Source: Litorimonas sp.
GTDB taxonomy: Bacteria > Pseudomonadota > Alphaproteobacteria > Caulobacterales > Maricaulaceae
DNA: 64,000 nt
Direction of reading: 5' to 3'
Assembly (NCBI GenBank): GCA_029936425.1
Contig: JAPYSU010000001.1
Coordinates: forward strand, 124,001-188,000
In this document: one piece after another, positions 7,993 through 16,993 of the stretch
How positions within the stretch are numbered: position 1 is the stretch's first letter
Layout: each line of letters opens with the position of its first letter
Notes under the pieces: generated by a model
Databases searched by the model: none
Told to the model about the DNA's origin: nothing
The model's input: only the letters and a program-made list of their open reading frames with translations
Translations under genes and position numbers: made by a program

Positions 7993-8409
7993 TTAACTGA
8001 AAAGAATTTTGAGCATGATTTCGGTCGAGGTCGGTTTTTTAAAAACAGTCGAGCTAGGAAAACGATCTTCAATCTGAGCTTTGTGACCGTGACCCGTGTG
8101 GAAAACAAAAGGAATATCTTTTTCCAACAGTTTTTCGGCCGCCGGAAAGACATCAATGCCCCTAAGGTCAACATCGAGAATGGCCCCATCTATCTCTTTA
8201 TTCTCAATAAATTTCAGGCTTTCGGCGAGGCTCATACATGTCCCGGCCACGGAATAGCCAACATCCTCAATATCCATTTCGATTTGCAAAGCGATGAGAG
8301 CTTCATCCTCAACAACAAGAATGCGCTTTTCAGGACTTGAATCGACTTCGGGCCCAGATAGATTTACGTCGCATGGAAGCGTGCGACTAGGTTCAACCCG
8401 TTGTTCCAT
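7993..8409 (-). CDS. Single-domain response regulator
   Basis: 138 residues made of one receiver domain: acidic pocket in 'ILVVEDEALIALQIE', phospho-acceptor Asp in 'GAILDVDLRG', a Thr-containing 'FVFHTGHG' and the conserved Lys in 'VFKKPTS'. There is no output domain, so it probably relays phosphate to another protein. Its start lies 46 bases inside the 3' end of the sensor-kinase gene in another frame, implying translational coupling and that the kinase is its partner. A start further inside is possible because the first 28 residues precede the domain. Confidence 0.88.
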   Translation of the reverse strand: MEQRVEPSRTLPCDVNLSGPEVDSSPEKRILVVEDEALIALQIEMDIEDVGYSVAGTCMSLAESLKFIENKEIDGAILDVDLRGIDVFPAAEKLLEKDIPFVFHTGHGHKAQIEDRFPSSTVFKKPTSTEIMLKILFS

Positions 8410-9659
8410 TCTCTTTCAACATCCCCATTAAGCTGACGTAAACTCATGTCCATCATCCGGAAACCAAACCCGGTTTCCCCGAAATCTACAGGCCTTAACG
8501 CGGAATTTGATGTCTCGTTCCAATAAAGTGTCACAAAAGTTTTATCGTTATCTTCCTCAGTTTCTACAGTTTCTGCTGACCAAGAAATCTGAATACGGCC
8601 TCCGGCTTCCGTAGACCAAGCGCCGTATTTCAGAGCGTTGGTCGCCAATTCATGCAGCAACAGGCCAAGCGGCGTCAAAGTCTCTTGGGTCAACTCCAGA
8701 TAAGAGCCCTCTATCTGGACGACTCTTTCGGGCGTTTCGTAGGGCGTGAACAGAGTTTGAATGAGGGTTTTCAGATCTGTGACCTCTTTGGTGTCTTGAG
8801 ACGCGCTGAGGCTATGCGCGCGTGACAAGGCCATGATTCGATCCGTTATTTTGGTGACGGCCAATTGAGTATCGGTTTCGTTTCGGCCTGTAAGCCTGAC
8901 AATAGAGGTAATGACCGCAAAAAGGTTTTTAACCCGGTGATTGAGTTCTTTGGTAAGCAGGTCAGAGCGTTGACGTTCAACTTCCACTTCTTCCAACAAT
9001 TCAAGCGTCTGATCCAAGGAAACCGCTCGAACAAAAAGATAAACAATACAGGACAGTAGCAGTAAAACGCCTACACCCATGGCAATTAATCGCCGAAACG
9101 ATTTCTCTTGAATTTCCCGCGTTGTGGAAAGAGACTGATCCATTAATTCGCGTTCAATGATATAGAGATCATTCAGATCCTCCCGAATTTTGGCCATCAG
9201 CATTTTGCCGCTTCCATCATTCACCAAGTCCACCGCCTCGGATCTCCGGTCGTCTTTGACGAGTTCGATGGAGCGCACCATCTCTGCTATTTTTTCTTCT
9301 GCGAGATGTTTCACATCGAAAAGAATCTCGATTTGAGTGCGGGTTTTCGTATCTCCTAAAAGCGTATCCAGGTTTTTAATGGCATCACGATATCTTTGAA
9401 CGCCGTCCTCATAGGACTCAAGGTAATCCGTATCCTCGGTAAGTATATATCCGCGCTGGGCTGTTTCAGTCTCGGTGAGAGAGAGCTGAATCTGCCGGAT
9501 ATGTTTAACGATGTTACTTGAGGTCGTCGTTTGGGTTTGAGAGATATCATCAGTTTTGAAGGCGTCCACAGTTCCTTTCGCGCCCCAACTTAGCAGCGTC
9601 GCGATCGCCACCACAATGACAAGCAGGGCATGAACAGGCTTCAGTCCGAAACCTTTCAT
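8364..9659 (-). CDS. CHASE3-domain HisKA_2/HWE-type sensor histidine kinase
   Basis: 431 residues. A helix at 8-28, a CHASE3-like periplasmic four-helix region (about 35-185, with 'TETAQRGYILTEDTDYL') and a second helix at 193-212 lead into a coiled linker. The phospho-acceptor segment is 'ELNHRVKNLFAVITSIVRL', typical of HisKA_2 kinases in alphaproteobacteria. The ATPase part has 'LLHELATNALKYGAW' (N box) and 'GFGFRMMDMSLRQL'. It should sense an envelope signal and phosphorylate the receiver encoded by the overlapping downstream gene. The ligand is unknown. Confidence 0.9.
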   Translation of the reverse strand: MKGFGLKPVHALLVIVVAIATLLSWGAKGTVDAFKTDDISQTQTTTSSNIVKHIRQIQLSLTETETAQRGYILTEDTDYLESYEDGVQRYRDAIKNLDTLLGDTKTRTQIEILFDVKHLAEEKIAEMVRSIELVKDDRRSEAVDLVNDGSGKMLMAKIREDLNDLYIIERELMDQSLSTTREIQEKSFRRLIAMGVGVLLLLSCIVYLFVRAVSLDQTLELLEEVEVERQRSDLLTKELNHRVKNLFAVITSIVRLTGRNETDTQLAVTKITDRIMALSRAHSLSASQDTKEVTDLKTLIQTLFTPYETPERVVQIEGSYLELTQETLTPLGLLLHELATNALKYGAWSTEAGGRIQISWSAETVETEEDNDKTFVTLYWNETSNSALRPVDFGETGFGFRMMDMSLRQLNGDVEREWNNGLNLVARFHAT

Positions 9660-9792
9660 CAGGAAAAACCTTTCAGGAAATTAAATTGAGAAAAGGCATA
9701 GCTGAGCATGTTTTCGCTTAGCAGGAATAAAATGGCGCGCAAACAAGAATGAGGTGAAATTAAAGGTGACCGCAATATCCTATAGTGTTGAT

Positions 9793-11316
9793 CTATAGAG
9801 GAGCTGTTTTAAGTCCGGCCAAGACGGCTGAGTCCCGTGAATAAATATCATCGAGGTAGCGGATACCAGAAGGCCCTTCATTCACGGCCGTGAAATAAAG
9901 AATATGCACGGGCACTTTTACTTTTAGATCTGCGCGAGTTTCCTTGCCGCTCAGCACGGCGGTCTCAATTCTTTCTCTCGTCCAGCCGGGCGTGTCCTCC
10001 AGCAGCCACGCGCTAAGGGCCAGAGGGTCTTGCGTACGCATACAGCCGGAGGAAAACGCGCGTTGCCTCTGAGCAAACAGGCCCCGCGTCGGCGTGTCAT
10101 GCAAATACACATTATGTTTATTGGGAAAAATAATCTTCACCTGACCCAGCGCGTTTTGCTCACCAGGCGCTTGGCGCAATCGATACGGAAAATTACCGGG
10201 GCCAACAGAATTCCAGTCTATTGAAGAAGAGTTGACCGCCATCCCGTCTTTATCAAGCACCTGAAACCCCAACCGTTTTACTGCTTCGGGGTCTTTACGG
10301 AAAAGAGGCACCTTGTCCTTGGTGGCCAGAGAATAGGGCGTCTCCCACCATGGGTTAAAGACGGCATATTCAACCTCATCCGAGAAAACAGGCGTTTTCC
10401 GGTAAGGTTTTCCGACAATGGTCAAATGAGTCCGAACCGGCTGTCCGTCTTCATATGTAGTCACATTGAATCCGGCGATATTAGCGCGGAGGTGGCGGCG
10501 CCCCAAATCTTCGGGTAGCCAACGCCAGCGTTCAAGGTTAACGCGCAGCGTATCCAGTTTTTCCTGTGTTCCGCGGTTCAAGGCGGCGAGAGTGGCCGCG
10601 CCGACCACGCCGTCATCGTCCAGGTCGGCGTTTCTCTGAAAGGACTTAACTGCCTCCAGAGTGAGCTCATCCATTTTTCCGGACGGGTTTTCTTCGCTTG
10701 ATAAAAAGCCTAATTCAGTCAGGCGTAATTGTAGCGTCGTCACGCGCCCACCGGACATGCCGGGTTTGAGTGTCTCCCCTGACGGAATGATATTTGAATT
10801 TGCCTCAGCCAGATCCCGAAGACTTTCATATTCCGCAACTAAGGCAGCGTAGCCGGGTTGTTTTGGCGCTAGGGCCTCGAGACTTGACGAAAGATTTCCG
10901 GAAGAGAGGGCGTCGGAGAGTTTGCCGGTTAAATCCTCGCTCCGGCTCGCTGCTGTCCAATCCGGCTCCACGCTGGTCGGGGAGAGCTTGCCATAAACCA
11001 TATGGGCCGCGGCGGACAACCAGGCATCGGTGGCCAGACGTTCCCGCGCTTCCTTATTGTTCTTATTCTCTATCAATGAGGATAAATGATAATGTTCCGG
11101 GTTCAGGCCATGACCCTCAAGGCCTTCGATCGCTGTGATCAGGCCGTCATAATTCGAATCGTTCCAAACCTGACCGGACTGGGCATCGTGAAATTTCTGC
11201 GTGGCGACTGGCGCCAAGCGGCTGAAATCAACGCGGTTTATAAGGCGGTTCTGAGCTGATGCAGAATTTACCGATAAAGCAAAAGCCGAGAGACAGATGA
11301 GAGAGCGTATTTTCAT
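9793..11316 (-). CDS. L,D-transpeptidase with peptidoglycan-binding domain (YcbB/LdtD type)
   Basis: 507 residues. After a signal peptide ending near 'SASAQN' comes a helical N-terminal domain, a PG_binding_1 domain ('LKPGMSGGRVTTLQLRLTEL', about 184-245), and a YkuD catalytic domain with 'VYLHDTPTRGLF' and the active-site 'SGCMR' (Cys as nucleophile, Arg conserved). It should form 3-3 meso-DAP crosslinks in periplasmic peptidoglycan. Length and domain order match the large YcbB group. It follows the AbgT gene on the same strand after 53 bases. Confidence 0.9.
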   Translation of the reverse strand: MKIRSLICLSAFALSVNSASAQNRLINRVDFSRLAPVATQKFHDAQSGQVWNDSNYDGLITAIEGLEGHGLNPEHYHLSSLIENKNNKEARERLATDAWLSAAAHMVYGKLSPTSVEPDWTAASRSEDLTGKLSDALSSGNLSSSLEALAPKQPGYAALVAEYESLRDLAEANSNIIPSGETLKPGMSGGRVTTLQLRLTELGFLSSEENPSGKMDELTLEAVKSFQRNADLDDDGVVGAATLAALNRGTQEKLDTLRVNLERWRWLPEDLGRRHLRANIAGFNVTTYEDGQPVRTHLTIVGKPYRKTPVFSDEVEYAVFNPWWETPYSLATKDKVPLFRKDPEAVKRLGFQVLDKDGMAVNSSSIDWNSVGPGNFPYRLRQAPGEQNALGQVKIIFPNKHNVYLHDTPTRGLFAQRQRAFSSGCMRTQDPLALSAWLLEDTPGWTRERIETAVLSGKETRADLKVKVPVHILYFTAVNEGPSGIRYLDDIYSRDSAVLAGLKTAPL

Positions 11317-11369
11317 ACGTTTGTTTTGACCGCTCTCTGGATTTTAAGCAATCTTTTCTGTCAGAGAGG

Positions 11370-12971
11370 CTATCCGGGGAGGCTATAGGAAATCGGCGCG
11401 CCGGGGCCAAGCGGAAGACCCAAGGCAATCCAAGCTACGATTAAAATCACACCGGAAATCAGCATCCAGATGGAATAAGGAATCATCATGGCGGTCAGGC
11501 TGCCAATTCCAAACCCTTTCTGCCAGCGCTGGGCGAATACAAGGATAAGCGGGAAATAAACCATGAGCGGCGTAATGATATTCGTTGCCCCGTCGCCGAC
11601 GCGGTAGGCCGCGGTCGCCCCCTCTGGACTGATACCCAGGAGCATCAACATCGGCACGAGGACCGGCGCAAGCAGCGCCCATTTCGCACTCGCCGAGCCG
11701 ACAAAGAGATTTAATAATCCGGTGAAAAGAACAATAAGGCCAAGAGTAATAGGCAGAGGAAGCCCGCTGGCCTCAATACCATTCGCTCCGTGAACGGCAC
11801 TAATCAGGCCAAGATTTGACCAGTTGAACATGGCGACAAAATGCGCCGCCGCAAAAGCAAGCACGAGGTAATAGCCCATGTCTTTCATGGCCTCAGCCAT
11901 CATGTCGACCAGATCGCGGTGATTTTCTATCGTTCCGGCGGCGCGGCCATAAAACCAGCCTGCGGCCAAAAAGAGAATCATAAATCCGGCTACAAGTGAG
12001 CGGAAAAACGGCGTGGCCGTGACATACCACTCTTGGCCCTCAACGGCGTTTTCATCTGCCAATAGCGGCGTTCCGGGCGCGAATGTCATGATGGCCCAAA
12101 GGACACAAACGCCCAAAATAGCGTAGCCTGCGTGGCGAAGGCCTTTTTTCTGTCCTTCTGTCAGGGGCTTGTCTTCTTGGCCATATTCTGCGGCTTGCCT
12201 TTCATCCGGCACCCATTTGCCAAGGCGGGGCTCAATAATCTTGTCCGTTACATACCAGATAACGGGCAGGTAGATGACCATGAGAACAGCGATAAAGAAC
12301 CAGTTGCCGGCAATATTCATGACCCAAGTCGGATCTATACCCGCGCCTTCCACAGCTGCTTCTGTTATACCGAACAGGAGCGCGTCGAGCTGGCCTGGAG
12401 AAATATTGGCGGAGAAACCACCGGAAACCCCGGCAAACGCGGCCGCTATGCCCGCCATGGGGTGACGTCCTACAGTCGCGAACAAGATAGCCGCCAACGG
12501 TATCATGACAACATATCCTGCATCCGCAGCGTGGTTTGATAACATCGCCACCAAAGCCACAACGGGCGTCAGCAAATATTTCGGCGCTCCTCGGACGGCC
12601 TGACGGATACCGCTTGCGAACAGACCCGACCGTTCCGCAACACCCGCCCCGAGCATGACAACAAGCACATAACCAAGAGGATGGAAGTGGGTGAATGTTT
12701 CGGGCATTTCGACCCAAAGTCTCTGGATATTTTCGGCAGATAAAAGGCTCAGAGACCGAATAATAACGGGCGTCCCCTCTGAAGTTTCCTGTACCGGGTG
12801 GTTAGCTGATAATCCAAACAGGCTGCAAACCACAGAAATAAGGATAAGAAGCACAATTAAATAGAAAAAGATAAAGACCGGATCGGGCAAACGGTTTCCT
12901 GAACGTTCAACCCAGCCCAAAAAGCCTTTTTGCGAGGAATCTTCTGAAGAAGGTGCTTTTGAATCTGCCAT
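11370..12971 (-). CDS. AbgT-family transporter
   Basis: 533 residues with about 12 membrane helices. Family signatures are visible: 'GNRLPDPVFIFFYLIVLLI' near the N-terminus, 'SNHAADAGYVVMIPLAA', and 'PVLVPMLMLLGISPEGATAA'. AbgT proteins import p-aminobenzoyl-glutamate in E. coli; others export sulfonamides. The presence of the family is clear; the direction and substrate are not. No abgAB hydrolase genes are adjacent, so the folate-breakdown role of E. coli is not supported by context. Confidence 0.92.
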   Translation of the reverse strand: MADSKAPSSEDSSQKGFLGWVERSGNRLPDPVFIFFYLIVLLILISVVCSLFGLSANHPVQETSEGTPVIIRSLSLLSAENIQRLWVEMPETFTHFHPLGYVLVVMLGAGVAERSGLFASGIRQAVRGAPKYLLTPVVALVAMLSNHAADAGYVVMIPLAAILFATVGRHPMAGIAAAFAGVSGGFSANISPGQLDALLFGITEAAVEGAGIDPTWVMNIAGNWFFIAVLMVIYLPVIWYVTDKIIEPRLGKWVPDERQAAEYGQEDKPLTEGQKKGLRHAGYAILGVCVLWAIMTFAPGTPLLADENAVEGQEWYVTATPFFRSLVAGFMILFLAAGWFYGRAAGTIENHRDLVDMMAEAMKDMGYYLVLAFAAAHFVAMFNWSNLGLISAVHGANGIEASGLPLPITLGLIVLFTGLLNLFVGSASAKWALLAPVLVPMLMLLGISPEGATAAYRVGDGATNIITPLMVYFPLILVFAQRWQKGFGIGSLTAMMIPYSIWMLISGVILIVAWIALGLPLGPGAPISYSLPG

Positions 12972-13032
12972 GAAAAAGGGTTAGCCTATCGTGCAGGCTT
13001 TGAAAAGAATATCTTAAGACAGACGGCGGGGA

Positions 13033-14112
13033 TTACTCCGAACTTGCTCTCTGACGGGCTTTTGTCAGAATGGCTGGATCCACATTTTCTTCCAACCGGC
13101 TCTTCAAAGTCTGCTTGTCTTTGTCGTAAATATCAATGTCAGCCGCATCGTGGCTATTTTCGATTGACTTCAAAACCCAGTAATAAGCGTTTCCGAAATC
13201 TTGCGGCACGCCTTCGCCCTTGGCTAGCGTAAAAGCATATAGAAACTGCCCCTCCGGGTCGCCTTTCTGAGCGGATTTTTGAAACCAGGCAGCAGCTTGT
13301 TCTTCCGACTGTTTCGCCCCGACGCCCTGATAAACCAGAAGGCCGTAATCCGCCATAGCAGCGGGATGGCCGCCTTCTGCGGCAACGCGAAGCCATTTGG
13401 AGGATTTTTGCTCATTTGGCGGAATGTCAAAATTTTCCGCATACATGACCCCGGCAATATAAGCTGCCTCGATATGACCTCCGGCCGCCGCCTGTTCATA
13501 GGCTTTCAGCGCCGCTTTCGGATCGCTTTCAAATAGGGAATCAGCCAGATCTTTCGTGCCTTGCGGGTCAAAACTCTGCGCCGACTTTTCCAGCCAGTGA
13601 CGGGCTTTTTCCGGATCAGCCTCGACGCCCTTACCTAGTCTGTACATATCAGACAAAGCCCGCATGGCATCTGTCCGCCCAGCCTCTGCGGCCCGGGTCA
13701 GATAGGATACAGATTGCATTTCTGTGACGCCGCCTTGCCTGCGCAGACCCATCTCGCCCAGGGCAACAAGCGCGTCAGGATGGCCTTTTACCGCGCCTCG
13801 CTCATACCATTCTCTAGCTTGCTCCATATCAATGCGGCCGGCTTCTCCTTTTCGCAAGATATGCCCCGCCATGACAGCGGCTTCGGAGCTACCGCCCCGC
13901 GCCGCCGTTTTGGCGAGACTCAGAGCCGTTTCAATATTGCCAGACTGATAGGCTTCGAGCGCTGCTTCGAAATTGGCCTGACCTTCAATGGTTGTGAGCG
14001 TTGTTTCGGCAAAGGCCGGCGGTGCCGAAAGAGGGCTTAACGCGGCGACGAGTCCGAACAGAGCGCAGAAAGTCGCGAAACTGCTTTGGCAGGTCCGTCC
14101 TTGTAGTCCCAA
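13033..14112 (-). CDS. Secreted Sel1-repeat protein overlapping thiE
   Basis: About 359 residues from TTG 14112. The frame is open to ATG 14226, but the first 38 codons of that version simply read thiE in another frame and are arginine-rich. From TTG 14112 the protein begins with a plausible signal peptide (hydrophobic 'FCALFGLVAALSPLS', cut near 'PAFA'). No ATG or GTG lies between, and no strong ribosome site is seen, so translation probably re-initiates from thiE (76-base overlap). The mature part is 7-8 Sel1-like repeats of about 36 residues ('AREWYERGAVKGHPDALVAL' and similar). Such proteins act as periplasmic scaffolds; the partner is unknown. Confidence 0.75.
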   Translation of the reverse strand: MGLQGRTCQSSFATFCALFGLVAALSPLSAPPAFAETTLTTIEGQANFEAALEAYQSGNIETALSLAKTAARGGSSEAAVMAGHILRKGEAGRIDMEQAREWYERGAVKGHPDALVALGEMGLRRQGGVTEMQSVSYLTRAAEAGRTDAMRALSDMYRLGKGVEADPEKARHWLEKSAQSFDPQGTKDLADSLFESDPKAALKAYEQAAAGGHIEAAYIAGVMYAENFDIPPNEQKSSKWLRVAAEGGHPAAMADYGLLVYQGVGAKQSEEQAAAWFQKSAQKGDPEGQFLYAFTLAKGEGVPQDFGNAYYWVLKSIENSHDAADIDIYDKDKQTLKSRLEENVDPAILTKARQRASSE

Positions 14113-14678
14113 ACGCCCGAACAAACCGCGATGAAATCGGCGCCCGCGTCTATGACCTGTTTCGCATTGTCCACCGTAATTCCGCCTATCGCGACGCTCG
14201 GTATTTCGACGGCTTCTTGCCACCATTGCAAAATCTCCAAATCTGCGCGGGTTTTGGCCTTTTTCGTGGGCGTGTCAAAAAACGCGCCAAAGGCGACATA
14301 ATCCGCGCCTGCTCCTGCGGCCTCAAAAGCGAGGCTTTTGGCGTTATGACAGGTCACGCCGATAATCGCATCCCCGCCTAACAGCTCACGAGATGAAAAA
14401 TAGTCCATATCGTCCTGTCCGATATGGGCGCCATCTGCGCCAATTGCATCCACCAAATCCGGACGGTCGTTCAAGAGAACATTCACGCCGTATCGATGGC
14501 AGAGGGGGACAATGGCTTTCCCTGCCTGAATGAGAGCTGAATCCTCTATATCCTTAAGCCGGATTTGCAGACAGGCCACAGGCGCGGCCGAAAGCGCCGC
14601 CTCAAGCGTTTTCAAATAGGCCTCCATATCGGGAATGGACGGAGGCGTGAGAAGATAAATCTGACAAATGTGACTCAT
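14037..14678 (-). CDS. thiE: Thiamine phosphate synthase
   Basis: 213 residues, TIM barrel. It joins the pyrimidine and thiazole moieties to thiamine phosphate. Visible motifs are 'LQIRLKD', 'VNVLLNDRPDLVDAIGADG', 'HIGQDD', 'VTCHN' and the phosphate-binding 'SVAIGGITVDNAKQVIDAGA'. The usual Thr/Ser-rich 'PTxTK' loop appears as 'FFDTPTKKAKTRADLE'. No other thiamine gene or TPP riboswitch is next to it. It follows the CsaA-like gene by nine bases and overlaps the Sel1 gene. Confidence 0.9.
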   Translation of the reverse strand: MSHICQIYLLTPPSIPDMEAYLKTLEAALSAAPVACLQIRLKDIEDSALIQAGKAIVPLCHRYGVNVLLNDRPDLVDAIGADGAHIGQDDMDYFSSRELLGGDAIIGVTCHNAKSLAFEAAGAGADYVAFGAFFDTPTKKAKTRADLEILQWWQEAVEIPSVAIGGITVDNAKQVIDAGADFIAVCSGVWDYKDGPAKAVSRLSALCSDSSPR

Positions 14679-14687
14679 GCCTATCCT

Positions 14688-15035
14688 TTACGCCAATCGT
14701 GATCCGTCAGGAATGTCATTGTCCGGGCTAAAGAGAACGATCGCGCCGTCTTCGTTGGGAAATCCCAAAGTCAGGACTTCCGACATTATGGGGCCGATTT
14801 GGCGGGGCGGAAAGTTGACAACCGCCGCAACCTGTTTGCCGATTATCTGGTCAGGCGTGTAGAGATCAGTAATTTGCGCCGAGGATTTTTTAATTCCGAT
14901 GTCCGGGCCAAAATCGATTTGCATTTTGATGGCGGGTTTGCGGGCCTCCGGAAAGGGCTCTGCCTCCACGATGGTTCCGGTTCGGATGTCCACTTTCAGG
15001 AATGTCTCAAAATCTGTTTCGGCTGTTTGGGTCAT
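14688..15035 (-). CDS. CsaA-like tRNA-binding protein
   Basis: 115 residues from ATG 15035, an OB-fold of the tRNA_bind (EMAP II/CsaA) family: 'FLKVDIRTGTIVEAEPFPEA', 'ITDLYTPDQIIGKQVAAVVN' and 'GFPNEDGAIVLFSPDNDIP'. CsaA was described in Bacillus as a chaperone-like secretion helper; the domain binds tRNA in related proteins. The frame is open upstream to 15215, but that region overlaps the divergent peptidase gene and the family starts at about this Met. An intermediate Met at 15089 cannot be excluded. Confidence 0.82.
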   Translation of the reverse strand: MTQTAETDFETFLKVDIRTGTIVEAEPFPEARKPAIKMQIDFGPDIGIKKSSAQITDLYTPDQIIGKQVAAVVNFPPRQIGPIMSEVLTLGFPNEDGAIVLFSPDNDIPDGSRLA

Positions 15036-15189
15036 ATTGGGCTTATGATGGATTCCGGTGGCCTTCGTCCAGTCCCTAAAAGCGGACATGACTGAATTAC
15101 GCTTTCGAAATGGCGAAAGCGGGTAGAAAGACTTGAATAAAAAAGGGGATGTGAGAACATAGTCTTCAGACCCGTTTTTGGAGACTTTC

Positions 15190-16992
15190 ATGAAATCCGT
15201 TCTTTCTACCGGCATTGCCTTTGTCGCTCTGACCCTTCCGGCCCTGTCGGCTCATGCCCAGATGTCCGATACGCAACTCTCCCCGGTCTCTCAAACAGCC
15301 AGTGCGAATTATCTCGAACGGGCCTGGACAAAAGCTCAAGCCGCCGAAATTCTTGACGATACGATGCGGTTGAGATTCGAGTATGACGAATTGGCGCTCA
15401 GCGAGGCCGAAGAAGTCGCAGTCAAAGACCTCTTGGAGGCCGGAGCGCGCCTCCACACGCTTTATCTGGAACAGCGTCACCCGCAGGCCCGCGCGATAGA
15501 GAGCTTCTTCACTGAAAATGAAAAACGCCCCGATCTGGAAGAGATTTTCCGCATTATGAAAGGCCCAATCGCGACAACTCCGGACAATAAACGCAAGGCG
15601 TTCTTGAATGTTGACCCTGAAACCCCGGCGCGGAATGTTTATCCGGACGGGTTAACACGAGCGGATTTGGACGCCTATCTCGAAGAAAATCCTGACATGC
15701 GGGACGAGATTCTGGATTTACGGGCTGTAGTAAAACGCGCCGATGAAGACGAAAAGACAGCCGCACTGGATAAGCTCGACCTCTTCCCGGCGCTCGATAT
15801 TCTGCATCCCGGTTTGCGCGAAAACATTCAAGAGGCGGAAAGCTATTTCGCGCTGCCTTATTCTGTCGCTTACGCCGAGGATATCATGTTTATCTATGAT
15901 CGGCTGACACATGCGGCAGACGCAATGAAAGATGACGATATCGCATTTTCCCGTTTTTTGGATCTGCGCGCGGTCGATCTTTTGACGGATAATTATGACG
16001 GCGGAGACGCGGCTTGGGTCACAGGAGATTTCACCGGGAATCTCAACGCCCAGATCGGGAGCTATGAGACCTATGACGATGCTCTTTACGGTGTGAAGAG
16101 CTTTTTCAGCCTTTCACTGTTGCAACGCGATATTGAGAAAAGCGAAGAGCTGGCAGCTTCGATAGGGGACATTCAGGCGATTGAAGACGCTCTGCCTTAT
16201 ACTGCCAATAAACAGGTGCGCCGCAATATTCCCGTGGCGGTTTACAACGTCATTGCGGATTTCGGTCAGGCGCGCGGCACGAATACGGCGACAATTCTGC
16301 CAAATGAAGGGCATCTTTCCCGGCAATATGGCCGGACAATTTTAATCCGCTCCAATGTTCTGACCAATGAAAGAATCTTTGCCGACTCCAAAGCCGCTTT
16401 CAAAGCCGCAATTGACGAGAGTCATCACAGTGATTTGAAATTGGAAGGTAATTTTTACCGCACATTATGGCATGAAATTGGCCATTATATGGGGCCGGAT
16501 CAAACCAAGGACGGGCGAGATATTGACGCTGCCCTTCAGGACACAGCCGACCTGATGGAAGAAATGAAAGCCGATCTGGTATCGCTTTTTTCTGCTGAAA
16601 AATTACATGCGGCCGGAAGCTTCAGCGATGAACAGCTCCGCGCGATCTACGCCTCCGGAATTTTGCGGGTTTTAAACAAGAACCAGCCCCGCCGGGAACA
16701 AGCTTACGGAACCATGCAGCTCATCCAGTGGAACTGGTTTTTGCAATCTGGCGTCTTGTCCCTTCAGGACGGCAAGCTCGCTATTAATTACGAGCTCTAC
16801 CCTTCCGCCGTGGAAAGCCTGCTCAAACTTGTCCTGAATCTGCAATATCAAGGCGACCGCGACGCTGCGAATGCTTTTGTCGATAAATGGACGAATTGGG
16901 ACGAAGAGCTCCACGGCCAAATCGGGGATTTGATGAAAGCGGCTCCTGGCGCTAATTACCGCCTCGTGACCTATGAGGCGTTGGGAGAATAA
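15190..16992 (+). CDS. Secreted M49-type (DPP III / Nudix-3-like) metallopeptidase
   Basis: 600 residues. ATG 15190 follows a GGAG ribosome site at 15180-15183 and begins a clean signal peptide ('LALTLPALSAHAQ'-like; cut after AHA). The zinc motif is 'LWHEIGHYMGP' (HEXXH), and about 30 residues later 'LMEEMKADLVSLFS' supplies the third ligand. This short spacing and the EExKAD form match the M49-like domain attached to plant-type Nudix 3 rather than classical DPP III with its HEXXGH. The mature protein should be periplasmic or lipid-free secreted; the substrate, probably short peptides, is unknown. It converges on the TPR gene with one base between the stops. Confidence 0.75.
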   Translation: MKSVLSTGIAFVALTLPALSAHAQMSDTQLSPVSQTASANYLERAWTKAQAAEILDDTMRLRFEYDELALSEAEEVAVKDLLEAGARLHTLYLEQRHPQARAIESFFTENEKRPDLEEIFRIMKGPIATTPDNKRKAFLNVDPETPARNVYPDGLTRADLDAYLEENPDMRDEILDLRAVVKRADEDEKTAALDKLDLFPALDILHPGLRENIQEAESYFALPYSVAYAEDIMFIYDRLTHAADAMKDDDIAFSRFLDLRAVDLLTDNYDGGDAAWVTGDFTGNLNAQIGSYETYDDALYGVKSFFSLSLLQRDIEKSEELAASIGDIQAIEDALPYTANKQVRRNIPVAVYNVIADFGQARGTNTATILPNEGHLSRQYGRTILIRSNVLTNERIFADSKAAFKAAIDESHHSDLKLEGNFYRTLWHEIGHYMGPDQTKDGRDIDAALQDTADLMEEMKADLVSLFSAEKLHAAGSFSDEQLRAIYASGILRVLNKNQPRREQAYGTMQLIQWNWFLQSGVLSLQDGKLAINYELYPSAVESLLKLVLNLQYQGDRDAANAFVDKWTNWDEELHGQIGDLMKAAPGANYRLVTYEALGE

Positions 16993-16993
16993 A

